A stretch of DNA of 64,000 bases from Hypomyces perniciosus (GCA_008477525.1 SPDT01000007.1:1736001-1800000), one strand, 5' to 3'. Counted from the first letter of the stretch, positions 12,401 to 25,733 are shown. Notes: generated by a model not told the origin, from the sequence alone. Translations and numbers: made by a program.

Positions 12401-14224
12401 GGAAAGACTACTCTTCTGGACTGCTTGGCTGATCGTACATCCATGGGTGTTATCACAGGAGAGATGCTTGTCGACGGAAGGCCCCGTGACATGTCCTTCC
12501 AACGGAAGACCGGCTATGTTCAACAACAAGACTTGCACCTGCAAACCACTACCGTCCGCGAAGCTCTCAACTTCAGCGCAATTCTTCGTCAGCCGTCCCA
12601 CGTTCCGAAGGAGGAAAAGCTCGCCTACGTCGAAGAGGTCATCAAACTGCTGGATATGCAGGAGTATGCCGATGCCATTGTTGGTGTTCCTGGTGACGGT
12701 CTCAACGTCGAACAGCGAAAGCGTCTTACCATTGGTGTCGAGCTCGCTGCCAAGCCTCCACTGCTGCTCTTCGTCGATGAGCCCACCTCTGGTCTGGACT
12801 CGCAAACTTCATGGGCCATTCTGGATCTGCTCGAGAAGCTGACAAAGGCTGGCCAAGCCGTTCTTTGCACCATCCACCAGCCTTCTGCCATGCTTTTCCA
12901 GCGCTTCGATCGACTTCTCTTCCTGGCCAAGGGCGGAAAGACTGTGTACTTTGGAGACATTGGTGAAAACTCCAAGACTTTGACCAACTACTTCGAGCGC
13001 AATGGTGGACACGCTTGCCCTCCAGAAGCCAACCCTGCGGAGTGGATGCTGGAAGTCATTGGTGCTTCCCCTGGATCTCACTCTGATGTCGACTGGTTCC
13101 AGGCGTGGCGTGAGAGTCCCGAGTACAATGCCGTTCAGGCAGAGCTTGAAAACATCAAGAGGGAGAAGCAAGCCGCCTCCTCCGCCTCTGTTGAAGAAGA
13201 AGACCCCACCAGCTACAACGAATTCGCCGCGCCCTTCATGACCCAACTTAGCGCGAACCTGCACCGAGTCTTCCAGCAGTATTGGCGAACTCCAGTCTAC
13301 ATCTACTCCAAGACTGCGCTCTGCCTTTTCGTTTCTCTGTTCATCGGTTTCATCTTCTTCAGAGCCCCGAATTCTATCCAGGGGCTTCAAAACCAGATGT
13401 TTGCCATCTTCCAGATTTTTACCATCTTTGGCCAGATTGTTCAGCAGTCCATGCCTCAGTTCGTCATCCAGCGATCTTTATACGAAGTGCGTGAGCGCCC
13501 GTCCAAGGTGTACTCGTGGAAGGTGTTTATGCTGTCGCAAATCGTTGTTGAACTCCCCTGGAATGCCCTCATGTCCGTCATTATGTTCTTCTGCTGGTAC
13601 TATCCAATTGGTCTCTACAAGAACGCCGAACCCACAGGTGCAGTGACGGAGCGTGGCGCTTTGATGTTCCTCTTCATCCTTATGTTCATGATTTTCACCG
13701 GTACCTTCTCGACCTTTGTCATTGCTGGATTCGAAACCGCTGAGGCTGGTAGCAACGTTGCCAATTTGTGCTTTATGCTCTGCCTTATCTTCTGTGGTGT
13801 CCTCGCCAGCGCTGACACTCTCCCGCGCTTCTGGATCTTCATGTACAGGGTTAGCCCCTTTACTTATCTAGTCAGCGGCATGTTATCAACTGGTCTGGCA
13901 AACACTGTGGTTCAATGCGCGGACAATGAATTTGTCAAACTTTCGCCACCAAGCGGCCAGACGTGCGGCGAGTATCTGGCGACTTACGTCAATGCCACCA
14001 AGGGCAATCTGATTAACCCTGACGCGCTTGACCAGTGTGTCTACTGCCCCATCTCTGAGACCAACGCCTTCTTGGCAAACGTCGGCAGCTTCTATTCTGA
14101 GCGCTGGAGGAACTTTGGCCTGATGTGGGTATACGTTCTCTTCAACATTGTCGGTGCCCTGTTCATCTACTGGCTGGCCCGTGTGCCCAAGAAGAACTTG
14201 GACAAGAAGGCCAAGAAGGAGTAA
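9493..14224 (+). CDS. PDR-type (ABCG) ABC transporter, full size, 1498 aa
   Basis: Exons are 9493-10156, 10335-11374 and 11432-14224; phases join cleanly (GGT across intron 1, phase 0 at intron 2). Topology is NBD-TMD-NBD-TMD, the pleiotropic drug resistance layout. NBD1 is degenerate as usual in fungal PDR proteins: its Walker A reads GPPGSGCST (Cys for Lys, about residue 190) and its Walker B is altered ([10 protein letters not shown]), but the signature [13 protein letters not shown] (about 306) is intact. NBD2 has a canonical Walker [10 protein letters not shown] (about 887) and [11 protein letters not shown], but its signature position reads [12 protein letters not shown]. Both membrane domains show six-helix-like hydrophobic patterns. 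Known family role: ATP-driven export of hydrophobic compounds, azoles or toxins from the plasma membrane. Substrate cannot be read from sequence. Confidence 0.95.
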
Positions 14225-15951
14225 AATGCTCACCAAAAAAACCACTAAAAACCAAAACCATCACCATCATTTTTTGTTCTATTTTCATTCTTCCCCTTTG
14301 CGAGGGAAGATAGTCCTCAACGTTCATTCTGAGATATGAACGGACGAAATTGTTTGCCATAAAATATCCCGTATGGCTCTCTTAATCCAAGCCATGCTGT
14401 GCATAGTTATGTTATGAGGATCGATTGGATGTCATCATCACTGGGCTGATTCATAGATGGTATTTCCGCGCTCCGCTTTTCATGTTTTGTTATACGCTAG
14501 AAATGGGCCTTTGGGGCGGTTACCGCTTTACGCACACATATTTAATAGATGTTAGAGCACTCGCAAGAATTTGCTTGTGTGTTATAATATTCTTGATGGT
14601 GAATCGTTGTTCTGAATGACTCAGTGAGTGAAGTCTGTCATGTTCTTCATCTCGATAAAACATAGCATGTTTACTCCATTGTAACTCTCGGGGTTTACAA
14701 CCCTTATTGACATACTCATTCATTTTCAGCTTCGTTTCGTATGTGGTGTGTTAACTTACCTCGTTATAACGGATCACAGGTAGTGGTATGTCGAAGATGC
14801 ACACCCGTCTCTCTTGCACAGGAGTCCGCCATGAGCGGCCCCAGCTATAGCTTAGTAGGAGAGCAGGTCTTTTGGGTCCGATTGGGGCGGGTAATAGATA
14901 AATAACACTTGAATCGATCGATTGCTATCCGAATAAAGTCGATGTTAATCGTAGTAGTATTACTAGTGTCTACTTCGTATATAGATCGTATCCCTTCTAG
15001 AATTATCCTATGCAAACGAGATGCTGATGTACACACCCTGTAAATGATAAAGAGACCCTATCATATAAGATTGGCTATTCAGTTGCTCTTGGATTTGTTC
15101 ATGCCCAGACGCTAATTGGGGGAATATGTTGATTGTTTTCCCGTACTGTCCCGGGTAATGTTGAGCTATTCTACTTCGCATACGTACCTATTTTCAATAT
15201 TGTTCCTCTAACAGGGTAGCTAATGCATCATCTGGAGACCAGACTCAGTGATACAAACAGAGCAAAGAGAGATATACTACTTCGTATATATTGGGCGAAT
15301 ATCGTACTTCCGGAAGTACAATGTAGATTCCAAGCTGGTCCCCTCTCAAAGCCAAAACAACGACATTGGCCAAGGGATTCTTCGCCACCTCCATCACTAA
15401 CGATGCCTTATGTGAAACAGCTATGGCACTATGGGATCGGCCAACACGACGCGTCTAATTCTAATCAACGATCCCATCTCTGACATTGATCGAGAAGAGG
15501 TTTTGGAAATGTGGCTTGCTGGTGGGCGATCCAACAAAGGACCAGCCACCACGTGCGAGACCAGGATTGTGTTACCCAAGATTGTCAGTCCCGAACAGGT
15601 GGGGAGCTCAGGAGGGAGGATGATGATATGGCGTAAGCCATCCGTTGATCAACCCCGCGGCGCGTCGCGTCAGGATTGCTGAATTTCCATCAACTAAATT
15701 CCTGCGAGCACGCGTTTGTTTATGGTGTCAGATTCTAAAATGGATGATTCAGGCTTCATGACCACCAGTCCGTGTCTGAACCCGTTCGAGTTCTCCCTGC
15801 TCGTCCTGCAGGGGGACTGTACCGTGTGTCTGCTGGACTGGATCTGTTGATGAGCTGAAGATTAACACGCGACACAAGAGAAAAGGCAGAAACCAGCTTT
15901 CAGCTGCTCTAGATATTCGTAGCGGCCCGTTTCGACCCGATTGGGGGCCTT

Positions 15952-15963
15952 CCCCCCCCCCCC
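15952..15963. repeat. 12-nt poly-C tract
   Basis: Twelve consecutive C residues followed by five A residues in noncoding DNA. Confidence 0.9.
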
Positions 15964-16576
15964 AAAAAGCAGGATTGCGGGGATTGAATCATTGTTTCCA
16001 ACAGTTAGACTCAGCTGGATGCTTGGCCCACACTTGGAAGGGATGGTGGGTATGTGACTGGAACGAGTCAATCCGCGACTCCGTGCGCAGAGATAGTACG
16101 AAGTAATAGCAAACCAGTAATGCTTCGTAATGAGCTACACACCGTAAGCTTGTTTCACCTAAAGAATAGCTTGGACAGTATTATTTGGGGGCCTAATATG
16201 GAAATAGTCGGTATGGGTAAGTTGAATGTGAAGCTTGATTTGCTGATTGTTTTCGTGAGAATATTTTTTATTTCCTATGGCGTTGGAGGTTGCGAGATCC
16301 GGCGCATATTAACGGGAGTGTCTCTTTCATAGCCGTGTAAGGTTGCCTTGCCTTGCCAGGCAGGTGTTTGTGGAATAACCGCATTGCCGACCACGGGAAG
16401 AGGGCCCGAAGCGATGCAACGCTCTCAGGGAGTAGGTAGTACTACTAATCCTGGCAACAAGAGAGAAATGATGCAAGATCCCACAGGCTTCCCTTTATCA
16501 GATAAGAGATATACGAGTAGGAATTCGCATGGCTGACAAACGAAGCCGTTTGTCAAAATGCCAACGCCCGGTATCG

Positions 16577-16662
16577 GTACTACTACTACTGCTACTACTA
16601 CTACTTCGCACGAGTACTCGTAGTACGAGTATTATTACTACTAGTACTAGTACTACTAATGC
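16577..16662. repeat. TAC/ACT trinucleotide tract
   Basis: Imperfect TAC repeat, interrupted by GAGTACTCGTAGTACGAG, then more TAC/TAG triplets. The interruption gives dyad symmetry. Confidence 0.7.
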
Positions 16663-16818
16663 CTGGTCAACGTGGCCTGGTTAGAACGGTTCCCAGCGAA
16701 TTGGCTGACAGGGCACAACCCGGCCTCTGGTTCTCCTTGCCGGCACTAGCGCTCCGATAGCTCGACGGTGATGGCGCGGAATGCGGAGGTTGCGATGTTG
16801 TTGATACTAGCAACGTCG

Positions 16819-16868
16819 GTTTGTTTTGTTTTAGTATTTTGTTTGTTTTGTTCTGTTTTGTTTTGCTT
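16819..16868. repeat. TTTTG pentanucleotide-like repeat
   Basis: Irregular TTTTG/TTTG units on the plus strand in noncoding DNA. Confidence 0.7.
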
Positions 16869-18090
16869 CGCTGTGTTTGGTGTTGCTTCGTTTGTTTGGT
16901 TGTGGTGATGTACGAGTAGCAAGTTGGAGATACTTAGTAGTAGTACTACTACTCGTGATGCTCCTCCATATGCCGAAAAGGCTTACGGAGTACGGAGTAC
17001 ATACAGAGCAAAGGCCGACCACAACTACCGCGCTGTAGCGAAATGATGATATTGTCGCAAATTCACGCCGAGAGAGATGACTGCGTCGCGCCTTGCTGGC
17101 ATCCTGCTCTTGGCTGTGGACTGTGGAGTGACGTGATTTTCTCCCTCGATGATTTTCTGGCTGTTTCGAAGTGCTGGGGCGGCTTGAGAAATCATGCATT
17201 AAGGAAAATTCCACTTGGTGAAAATGTTTTCTAGCCACACCCCCTCCTCAGGGGCCGTGACCAATTGGGTTAAGCTTCAGGAACAGCTCTGTGATTGGTG
17301 CGCGGAAGGAGTGGGCCCCAAGCCGTAGCCTCGATGCAGGGTTACAGGGTAGACAGAGAAGCAGGGGCAGTGGTAGCCGTTCCAATCTATCAACATTTTT
17401 TCTTATTATCATTTTTTTTCTTCCTGCTTGTGTGATGAATGAGCCCCTGAGTGAAAGTTTTGTCATCAGAAAAATGGCCTCGCTTTCTCTCAAACAAATC
17501 TGACATATCTTACGCGAGACTGGTTGCTTCTGATATTGCCTCCGTGCATACGAAGCAGTAGTAGTACTAGTGGTACTATCACCCTTACGGGCAGAGAAGA
17601 TTTGCCCGGAGCCTTACGGAGTACAAAACAAAGACAAAGAAGACATCTGTTTTATAACATCACGTGGGCTGGCCAAGCAAGGCTTGGAATTGTCGAGCCA
17701 CAACACAGATTGGGATAGAAATGGTCTCGTGCCCATCTAAACGCACCAATGGGATTTTCGCCCCCAACAGTGATGCAACGCCCGACGTCGAGGCTGCTCC
17801 GTTGAGCTTCGGCGGCGGTGATGGGAGCGGCTAATCAGCTGCAGATTCCATCGTCGTGGCAAGCTGATTCTCTTCCGCGTCACGGTCCGCAACATATTGT
17901 GGCATAATGGGGTCGAGCTTTAGACGCAGGGAGAGAAATCACGAGTGGCGAACATGGCGGGCTGACACTGACAGCAGCCATGACACGACCAAAAAGCAAC
18001 GTAGATGCCTGCCAAGACACGAGAAACACTTGTCCCTGAGACATTCTGCAGTCGTCAGACCGAGACCGGCGAGTCATGGTGCCCAATGGC

Positions 18091-18113
18091 TAGTAGTAGT
18101 AGTAGTAGTAGTA
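18091..18113. repeat. (TAG)7 microsatellite
   Basis: Seven perfect TAG units, followed at once by a TACTTCGTACTCCGTA palindromic cluster. Confidence 0.9.
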
Positions 18114-20653
18114 CTTCGTACTCCGTAGTAGTAGTATCAATGTTGGGCAGTATCGCGATGCTTCGTAATCTCTGTCTAATTGTCGTATGAATCTAGACCG
18201 AGGCCACGAGACCACCTCGAAGAGCACACGGCCCGAAGCGCAAGACCGGCCGTTATCTAGAGAATCAGTGGACCTGAATACCGCGAGCTAGAGACGAAAA
18301 GAAGGAAAGGAACGGAACGAAACAGCCTTGTGCGTCTGATCCGTCGAGGCTAATTCGCCATTCAACTTTTGCAAGCTGCTCAACACAAGATGCAGCAAGG
18401 ATAGTATGCGGAAATGGCAGCTGTTGTTCGGCGGCTTCGGGCTCCCAACCGCATGGGAGGGAGATCGACAAATCCGAGCCGAAGTACCTGCATATCTAGT
18501 TTCCGATGCATGCATGAAGCAGAGAGGGCAGAGACACTTTGGAAGCTGAAGGGTCAAAAGAAAATGGCGATAAGGACGTAGTAACACGATGCGTTCCTGC
18601 AGGTACACCGGAAAACTAGATTGGCTGTTGCAACCGCAGAAGCACGCACTGCGTCCGCCGAGGTTTCGTTTGCGGTGCCTCTTTTTGACCTGTCAGATTC
18701 TCGCCTCTGCATGCTGTCCATACGATACTAGAGGCAAGGGAAAAAGAAAGCAGACGACCGTGCGACGGCTCTCCTGCCGCTGATATCTGGTTTTGATATG
18801 CGCCCACCCGTGTTATCCTGTGGTGTCAGATATACGGGGTAGTACGAAGTATTACTCCGTACTTCGTACTCCGGACGCAGTCTCTATGTACCTTAGATGA
18901 GGTGCATCTTGACGTCAATGTAAGGTGATATGGTTTGATCATCCCCGAGATAACAGCCAATGGGTGCATATGGACCAGGACTCGTCTTGCTCGCCCAACA
19001 ATGTAATAACGTAATAATAGACAAATATGTCCTCTCTTCGTACTCCGTATATGTGTGCGCACTTATACGTGGTGCAACCACCTACCAAGTGAACCATCAC
19101 ACCGGCCCCCTGATTAGGTACAACAACACGCACGTTGCTCAAAAGAAGATCTTCTTTGAAGACTTCAATGTTAGCTGGAACGTTGTACTCCGAAGTCGTA
19201 GCACAGAAACCCATTGGCCAATAGAAACCTTGGCAATGAAACGTCTGTTGAGGTGAGCGATTGGTGGTGGTACGACTGACTGCGAGCTCAGCTAAGATGG
19301 GCATCCAACGACTCTCTTTTGACTGCTTCTTACGGCTTCGTACTCTGGAGTAATAATAGTGCTACTAGTACGGAGTATGCAGGCAGACTGGGGGCCAGTT
19401 CCAAGTGCCATGGCTACCATCTCTCAGACACGCTGCAGTCGTCCACTGAACGGGACGCCTCTGCAGTTGGGCGCTGGGACGGGAAGAGGCTACGGACTGC
19501 TAGAGCTAGAGCTGACCTAAGGAGGACCCTGAGAAGGGGCAGCTAGGCCAAGCTGGGCCCAGCCAGGCCCTAGTGGTGGCCAGTCAGGGAGGGATCCATG
19601 CAAAACGGCCAGCGAGCCATCCCTGTCGCTCTCCCATTAGTGGTCAGTTCCGCGCCTCTATTACCGCTACCCCCTGCCGTGGACACAGCGCTACAGCATG
19701 CATGTGCAGGCGGGCAGCCACTGGGGGCTGTTCGTGACCGAGTGAGTGCGCTGTTAGTGACCGAGTGCGCTGTACCTCCTCTGTCCCAGAGCTCAAACCG
19801 CTGACCCGGTTCCAGCCCTCGTCCCCTCTATCCCCCTTCTCATCGTCGGCATCCATTCCCAATTTCTACCCTGGCCAGCCCAGGACGCTGGCTCCCCACT
19901 CTTTTTCTTTCCTCTTCATCCGCCCATCACGGCCTCTCGCGAGACCATCTTTGTTTGTTCTCTCTCTTCCTCTCACACAGAGCGTCATCCTTCCTCAAGA
20001 GCGCTACTCTCAGCAGCGCACCGTCACCGTCCCGGCTTCCCTCGTCTCTCTGCGAGAATCACGATCCCACGCTTGTTTACGGCCGCCTCCTCGAGTATGC
20101 TTTCTGCCGTCGTCCAATTCTAACTAAGACATCATACGCTCCGCTCCCTATCCGCCCTTGGGTTAGACAAGACAGGCCCATTCTACAGAGCTTCCCCCTT
20201 TGAGTCTACAGACCCGAACGGTCACCGCGCTGCATCGACCTCACGCACAAACGCGAGCAGGTACACCCTCTACTGTCGCCAGCCTATCCTGTAGGGACCC
20301 ATTGGACTGCGCGTACGACACGAACCAGCTTCTCGAAGCCAATTTGTCCATCTCCGTGTCACCAAACCAACAGCCGGGATTGATATACTCCACGGTTGAC
20401 CTACGACTGCTGTGGAAGGGACTTGGGCTGGGACGACAAGGTCCATAATCGTCTCGGTGTCACTGGACATCGTCGGCGAGACCGCCCGTTGAATCGGACT
20501 GTTCGTCAGGTACGTCATTACAATCCATGGATGATTTGTATTCTTGGCACGAGAAAGTGTAGTGGACAGTGGATCACTCGCGCATGGGGCACTTTGCTAC
20601 GCACATAAACAACGGCGATCCCATATTTCGATCATTCTGATATCAGAATCACC

Positions 20654-20677
20654 CTTTCTTCTTCTTCTTCTTCTTCT
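20654..20677. repeat. CTT trinucleotide repeat in a probable 5' leader
   Basis: About seven CTT units within the pyrimidine-rich segment upstream of the start codon at 20903. Confidence 0.8.
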
Positions 20678-20902
20678 CTAAGGCAACCGGAACAGAGGGC
20701 TGTTGTCTACTCTGTACTCTGCTACGCGTCTCGATTGTTTCTAACTAGACTGTATCAGTGTATGATTTATACCGCCCACGATCTCGATTGACTTGCATCC
20801 TGTCCGAGTGGTTGCATGAGTTAATGGCATTGGGCTTGGCACTCTCAACATAGTGAATCTAGAACCTCGACAACCTTTTCTCACCCACTCCGACTAATCA
20901 AA

Positions 20903-23900
20903 ATGAATCGGTTTCGAACCAAGAAGAAGGGCAAGGATGACGCGTCGGGCCATCGCCAGTCGATTGAGTCCGAGTCGTCTAGCCCCTTTCGAATGTTTGG
21001 AAGGAAGAAGACGCAGGAGGAGGACAAGGCGGATCTTGATCTCACCAACGTCCTACCGCCGTCTGATGATTTCAGAACTAGTCTGCTCATGACCGGGCTC
21101 TCGGCGCGCTTTTCTATGCTCCGAGAACAGGATGACCCGACTACCAAGGTCGGGAAGGCTAGTGATGACAGTGTTCTCTTTCCCCAGAGGCAATCTAAGA
21201 TGGCGGACTTCGGGCATAATGCTGGACTTCAAGACATATCCGAGGTCGAGTCGATAAAAACGCCTACATTTTCTCGTTTTGATGCCTACCAGTCGGATGA
21301 TGCAAGCTCGACTGCCGCCAGCATCATGAATCGATCTAAGCCGACGGAAGGGAATAATCTGTTTGGTGGGAGGCAAAAGATTTATAGGATTCCTGCAAAT
21401 GGCTCAGGCGTCGGAAAGGACGGTGGCATGCCTGGACGAGCTCTCTACGACGATGATGTGGCACTGTCAGCCTTTCAAAAATGGAGGTTAGCGGAGAGGG
21501 AAAAGCAAGCGGAGAGGGAAAAGCAAGCGGCAGAGGGACATATTGACGACACAGTGGACCCGGACCCAGAGCCTCAACCAGAACCCAGTCGACGACGAGG
21601 GACCAGTTCAACAACTTCATCAGTCCCTTCAGTTGTTGCTCGATACTCTACTGCAGCGACATCGGTCGCCTCATCTATCAAGGAGTCGCAATCTACATCT
21701 GGCACCCCTGTTTTGGAGCGCAACGTTACCAGAACGCGACGCCTTTATGAACAAGGCTTGAGCCGTGACCTTCATGACCAGCAGTCATCAGCCTTATCGC
21801 GAATGGACACCATCTCGAAGCGAGGATTTGGCTCTTTCACGCCCGATCTATCATCGTCCAGTAGTGGCACATTCGGAGACCGTGTTATGGAGCGTCGAAC
21901 GATTTTGTCAAAGGCTAGTGCCCCAAACCTGCGATCGTACACTCCACCTGTCACAAGTCCCCCTCAGGGCACCGCCGAAGTCAGCACCAAAATGGAGTCA
22001 AAACTCAAGTTTGGAGCAAATCCACCTCTAAGCCCCCCATGAGCGAATCGGAGGATTATCCGATCATCTCGATTCAGGCCAACGACCGAGGCAAAGCTAT
22101 GGCGATGGGAGTCTTTGACAGGCCAGCACAAAAATACGACGATTCCAAGTATACACAGCGTCAACACCAATTACAGCAAGGACGTGAAACACCTACAACT
22201 CGATCACCCATAGAATCCGACCCCTCGGCTTCGGATATTAGGTCACGGTCTTCATCATCTGCTCAAAGGAAGCCGTTGGAGAGATTCGAATCCACACCAG
22301 TCAAAACAAAACAGACCGTCGCCGAAGAGAGCCACGGGACTTTTTTTGATGACAGCGACTCTGTGCTGAGCCAAGTTGTTAGTGCCAATGGCAACCGGCC
22401 ACCTCAGTTGTCACTTGAGAGACCAGATGATGATGACCATCCCGCTTTCAGAAAATCTGCGCTCCCCACACCTTTGTCCCTTTCCTCCAAGACTTCTGGC
22501 AACCTGTCTCCTCTGCTGGAAAAGAACCATTTATCCTATGATCCTCCGGAAGACTCTCCCACGTTAGGACCCAACAGTGGCTTGAGTGGTATGGTACGGG
22601 CACATCTGCGAAGCGATAGCACTGCGTCGTCGATATACCCACCTCACGAGGGTGAACAAAACACCCAAAATGGCTGGAGATCCTCTTCTGATCGCGATGC
22701 AAGTCCAGCGGGACCGGCGCCTACTGCTCGAGCGGGTGCTTCGCGTTCTCCTTCGCGCCTCACTCGCTCTAGCGAGGACACAGAGAAGGACGATGAATTC
22801 GCCCGCACCCTTGCAGATGGAGCTAGGAGAGTCCGCGAAAAGCTTACATCCTATGTCGATGATACGGATGCATCTCCATCTACACAACTCCCAGATTCAA
22901 ACAATGATCTGAATCCGCCACGACCAAACGCCTTGGGTATTTTGAGATCCAAGTCTAGTAGGACCTCGCTCTTCGAACGAGAGAATCGTGATCAGAGCCA
23001 AACTAGGTCAATCAAGAATGCCATATCCTCCACTCCCATGGCAACATTTCCTCCTTCGAGTAGGACATCGGCAGATGCTGCTGATGATTCGCGGCGAGGG
23101 CGGCCGACTCAAGCAAGAGAACAGTCTGTTGATGAGAGCACGTCCCCCGCAGTTCCAGATGATAACGTTCACGTTGGTCTCAAGGCTTTTCGCCAGGCTC
23201 GCCGGGAATTACAAAAAATGAAGGAGCTGGAAACTAAACAGCGGCACCAACATTCACAGATTCCGGTTTCCAGCTCAGAGCGGCCGCCCATGGGCTCCCG
23301 GACGGCATCGCACGATGCCGGTGGTCCTCCACCTGCTATGTTCAATCGCATGCCTCGCAACGAATCTAGAAACGGCAGTGGTTCCCGTGCAGGTTCTCGG
23401 GCTCCCTCCGAACGGGATAGGAGTGGGTCAGAGGCCAGCACCAGCGGATACCCACCGATGCGGCCCATGCGTATGAGAAACGGGTCAACATCATACGATG
23501 ACCAACATGTGCCGAGCAGTCCATCGAATGGTGTTCGGCGTGGACCATTTTTGGCGGGCGGTATGGCTCCCCCCTACTCGGCTAACGCCTTGGATTCTGG
23601 CAGGCAGGCCCAGATGGACGGCCAGCAGTACACGCGACCTAGGAATGGAAGTCTGCTCGGCGCTACAGCCTCGACACCAAACCTGCACGCAGTAGCCGGA
23701 GCTCCTCCGCTACCGCCCATCAACCCGCGGCGCAAGAACGGCCTTGCTCGACCGGGTGAGGACGAAGGACCAGTGCTTTCCCATCGGATGCCTGGCGGAT
23801 TTCCCGGCGCGGATGATTCTGACGATGAAATTACCATGGAGGAGCGCCGACAGAGGCTGCGCAGGGCAACAAGTGAGGGTAATAGCCTGAGAGCAAGAAA

Positions 23901-23982
23901 CAGCCCTCCTCAACCCAATACCCGGCCGCCACTGCCCCCAGGGAATATGCCTACCAGCAGGATGCCAGGTGGGATGATCTAA
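20903..23982 (+). CDS. large, mostly disordered fungal protein split over two frames (about 1,026 aa if joined)
   Basis: The first frame runs from ATG 20903 to TGA 22040-22042; the second, in the -1 frame, is open from ATG 22039 to 23982. Both have the same Ser/Pro/Arg/Asp-rich low-complexity character, and the second contains a charged helical stretch (GLKAFRQARRELQKMKELE), so they look like one protein. The frames meet at a run of six C residues directly before an overlapping ATGA. One extra C, or a -1 slip on C CCC CCA, would fuse them exactly. The N-terminus is basic (MNRFRTKKKGKDD). An 18-bp tandem repeat around 21490-21526 encodes AEREKQ twice. No catalytic domain is visible. I do not recognise a function; the serine-rich, basic composition would suit a phosphorylated cortical or signalling scaffold, which is only a guess. 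Confidence 0.8.
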
Positions 23983-24815
23983 TCGGCTTGAACGATGCAC
24001 GGTCGTTGGCCCCTCACTTATCACTCATTAATTTTTTCTTTAATCTCAAAGCATACGTATAACAGACGATATAGATACCTCCTCGAACTCTGCATCATAA
24101 TACTCTGATGGTTGTTAGCTACTATGGATCAAGATGGGCGTCCCTACATTTGCGTGGTTTGTTCTTGTTTTTACCATATTGTTTGTGTGTTAGAAGTCTG
24201 GCGTGGGAATGTAAGCTGTCGGGATTTTGTTCACTGGGCAGATAGAGGCAAAGCGTGATTGTTTCATCATCTATGGCGTCGGTATCTGCTCTAGCAATGA
24301 AAAAAAAGAGGCACCACAGAATGGACAGGCATATGACCGTTTAGCAAGGAAAAGGGGAGTTGCGTGAGGATAGCATAGAAGGGATAGGAAGGGGAGGAGC
24401 ATGACGAGGTGTAACATGGCGGGCGACAAAATACCAAATAGTGTCTGCTAGATATTCGCATAAGGGGCAATGAAGAGAGTTGAAAATATAATCCACTACT
24501 CCGTACTGAGGAGTACTATGTAATACTATGGAGACATTTGTGCAGTTGCTACGTTACGTTTCGAAACCCCAATTTTCACTAGGCGGATCGGATAACACAT
24601 GCATCATCAAACCACATAGTATGTACTCCGTATCTGCAGCTGTGATCCCCCACATAACCGAGTTTGGCAAGGTGGGATTTTTCATGTGAGTTTACGTTTA
24701 TACTATCCATCTCCCCCAACTTGTCTCGTCCCCCTTCTCCAACTTCTCGCACTATCTATCGCGGACTTGAAGCATCCATTCGAAAAGGGAGAAAGAGAAA
24801 GAGATAGACGGCAAG
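23983..24815. other. intergenic, no gene seen
   Basis: Terminator region of the disordered-protein gene and promoter of the acetyltransferase. Contains TACTCCGTA at about 24502 and 24622, and a CT-rich stretch at about 24710-24760. Confidence 0.5.
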
Positions 24816-25733
24816 ATGGCGTTTATAAGGCCGTACAAGCCCTCCGATTTTGAGGCCGCTGCTCATATTGTCAGTTCTCTCCCTTTGATTCCATTGTTCT
24901 GCCCCTCTCTTCTCACCCCACCTTATTCTCTCTCCCCCGCATTGTTGTCACTACTATTCACATGAAGAGCATGGCATGACTTCACATATGAGTTGCAGCT
25001 GCATGAGAGTTTTGACACATAACTTTTCACCCAATTCACACTCCCTACATCTCCTGATTTACTATACTGCTTCTACTGCGTTCTATCCATCTGCTATCTG
25101 CTAACCACCCCCCCGCAGTGCCGCGCAACCCTGCCCCCGTCTCTCAGCCCCTTCGAGCCCGCCAACCGTCTCGCCCCCTATCTCTGGACACACCAATACA
25201 CCCTCCTCTCCCCCTCAACCTGCTTCGTCCTCGACGACGGCTCTGGCCTCGCTGTCGGCTACTGCATCGGCTGCCCAGACATCCCCGCCTTCGTCGCCGC
25301 CTACCCCTCGTACCACGCCGCCATCCTCGACCCTTCGCCCGACATCACGCGCCCAGCGGACCTCACCACCAAGCAGCCGTGGAACCTCCCCGACGGCCAG
25401 ATCAACGAGGCGAGCATGGCGCAGATGGCGTACAGCGCGCACCTGTTGCTGCTGGAAGGCAACGAGGACCTCTTGGGCGGGGGGTACAAGGCGACGATGC
25501 ATATCGATCTGCTGGATGAGTGGCAGGGCAAAGGGTGGGGGAAGAAGCTGATTGATACGTTTGTGGAGAGCGTGAGGAACGTGCCGCAGCAGGATGGGAG
25601 TGTGAGCAAGGGGATTTGGATTGGCGTGGCGGGAGACAATTCCAAGGTGGTGCCGTTTTATGAGAAGCAAGGGTTCCAGGTGAAGGACCGGGGCCTGCAA
25701 ACCAAGTCGATATGTATGACTAGGGACTTTTAA
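24816..25733 (+). CDS. GNAT-family N-acetyltransferase (222 aa)
   Basis: Exon 1 (24816-24869, 18 codons, MAFIRPYKPSDFEAAAHI) is joined to exon 2 (25119-25733). The 249-nt intron begins with the uncommon donor GTCAGT and ends in a C-rich CGCAG. The join reads HICRATLPPSL, followed by LAPYLWTHQYTLL and VGYCIGCPD. The acetyl-CoA binding motif (Q/R-x-x-G-x-G) is present as QGKGWGKKLID at about residue 157, followed by GDNSKVVPFYEKQGF, the usual C-terminal GNAT strand-helix. The layout resembles the acetyltransferase-like proteins related to the C-terminal region of O-GlcNAcase; substrate unknown. Cytoplasmic by lack of signals. Codon use in exon 2 is strongly C-rich. Confidence 0.9.

Larger units (their letters stand above)
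14225..20902. other. 6.7-kb gene-poor, microsatellite-rich gap
   Basis: I find no supported gene on either strand. Open frames of 60-135 codons lack ATG starts, conserved motifs or coding-like composition. The segment has many TAG/TAC triplet tracts, a TTTTG pentamer tract, a 12-nt C run, and multiple TACTCCGTA/TACGGAGTA palindromes. From about 19600 it becomes CT-rich and is probably the promoter and long leader of the next gene; a possible leader intron donor (CAGGTACGTC) lies at 20509-20518. Confidence 0.55.

Noticed and set aside
15223..15682. Short plus-strand frames in the gene-poor gap
   Set aside because: Weak starts, no conserved content, no splice pattern linking them.
16577..18113. 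Regularly spaced TAC/TAG tracts resembling a repeat array
   Set aside because: Simple microsatellites; no uniform repeat-spacer structure, so not a CRISPR array, and the genome is fungal.
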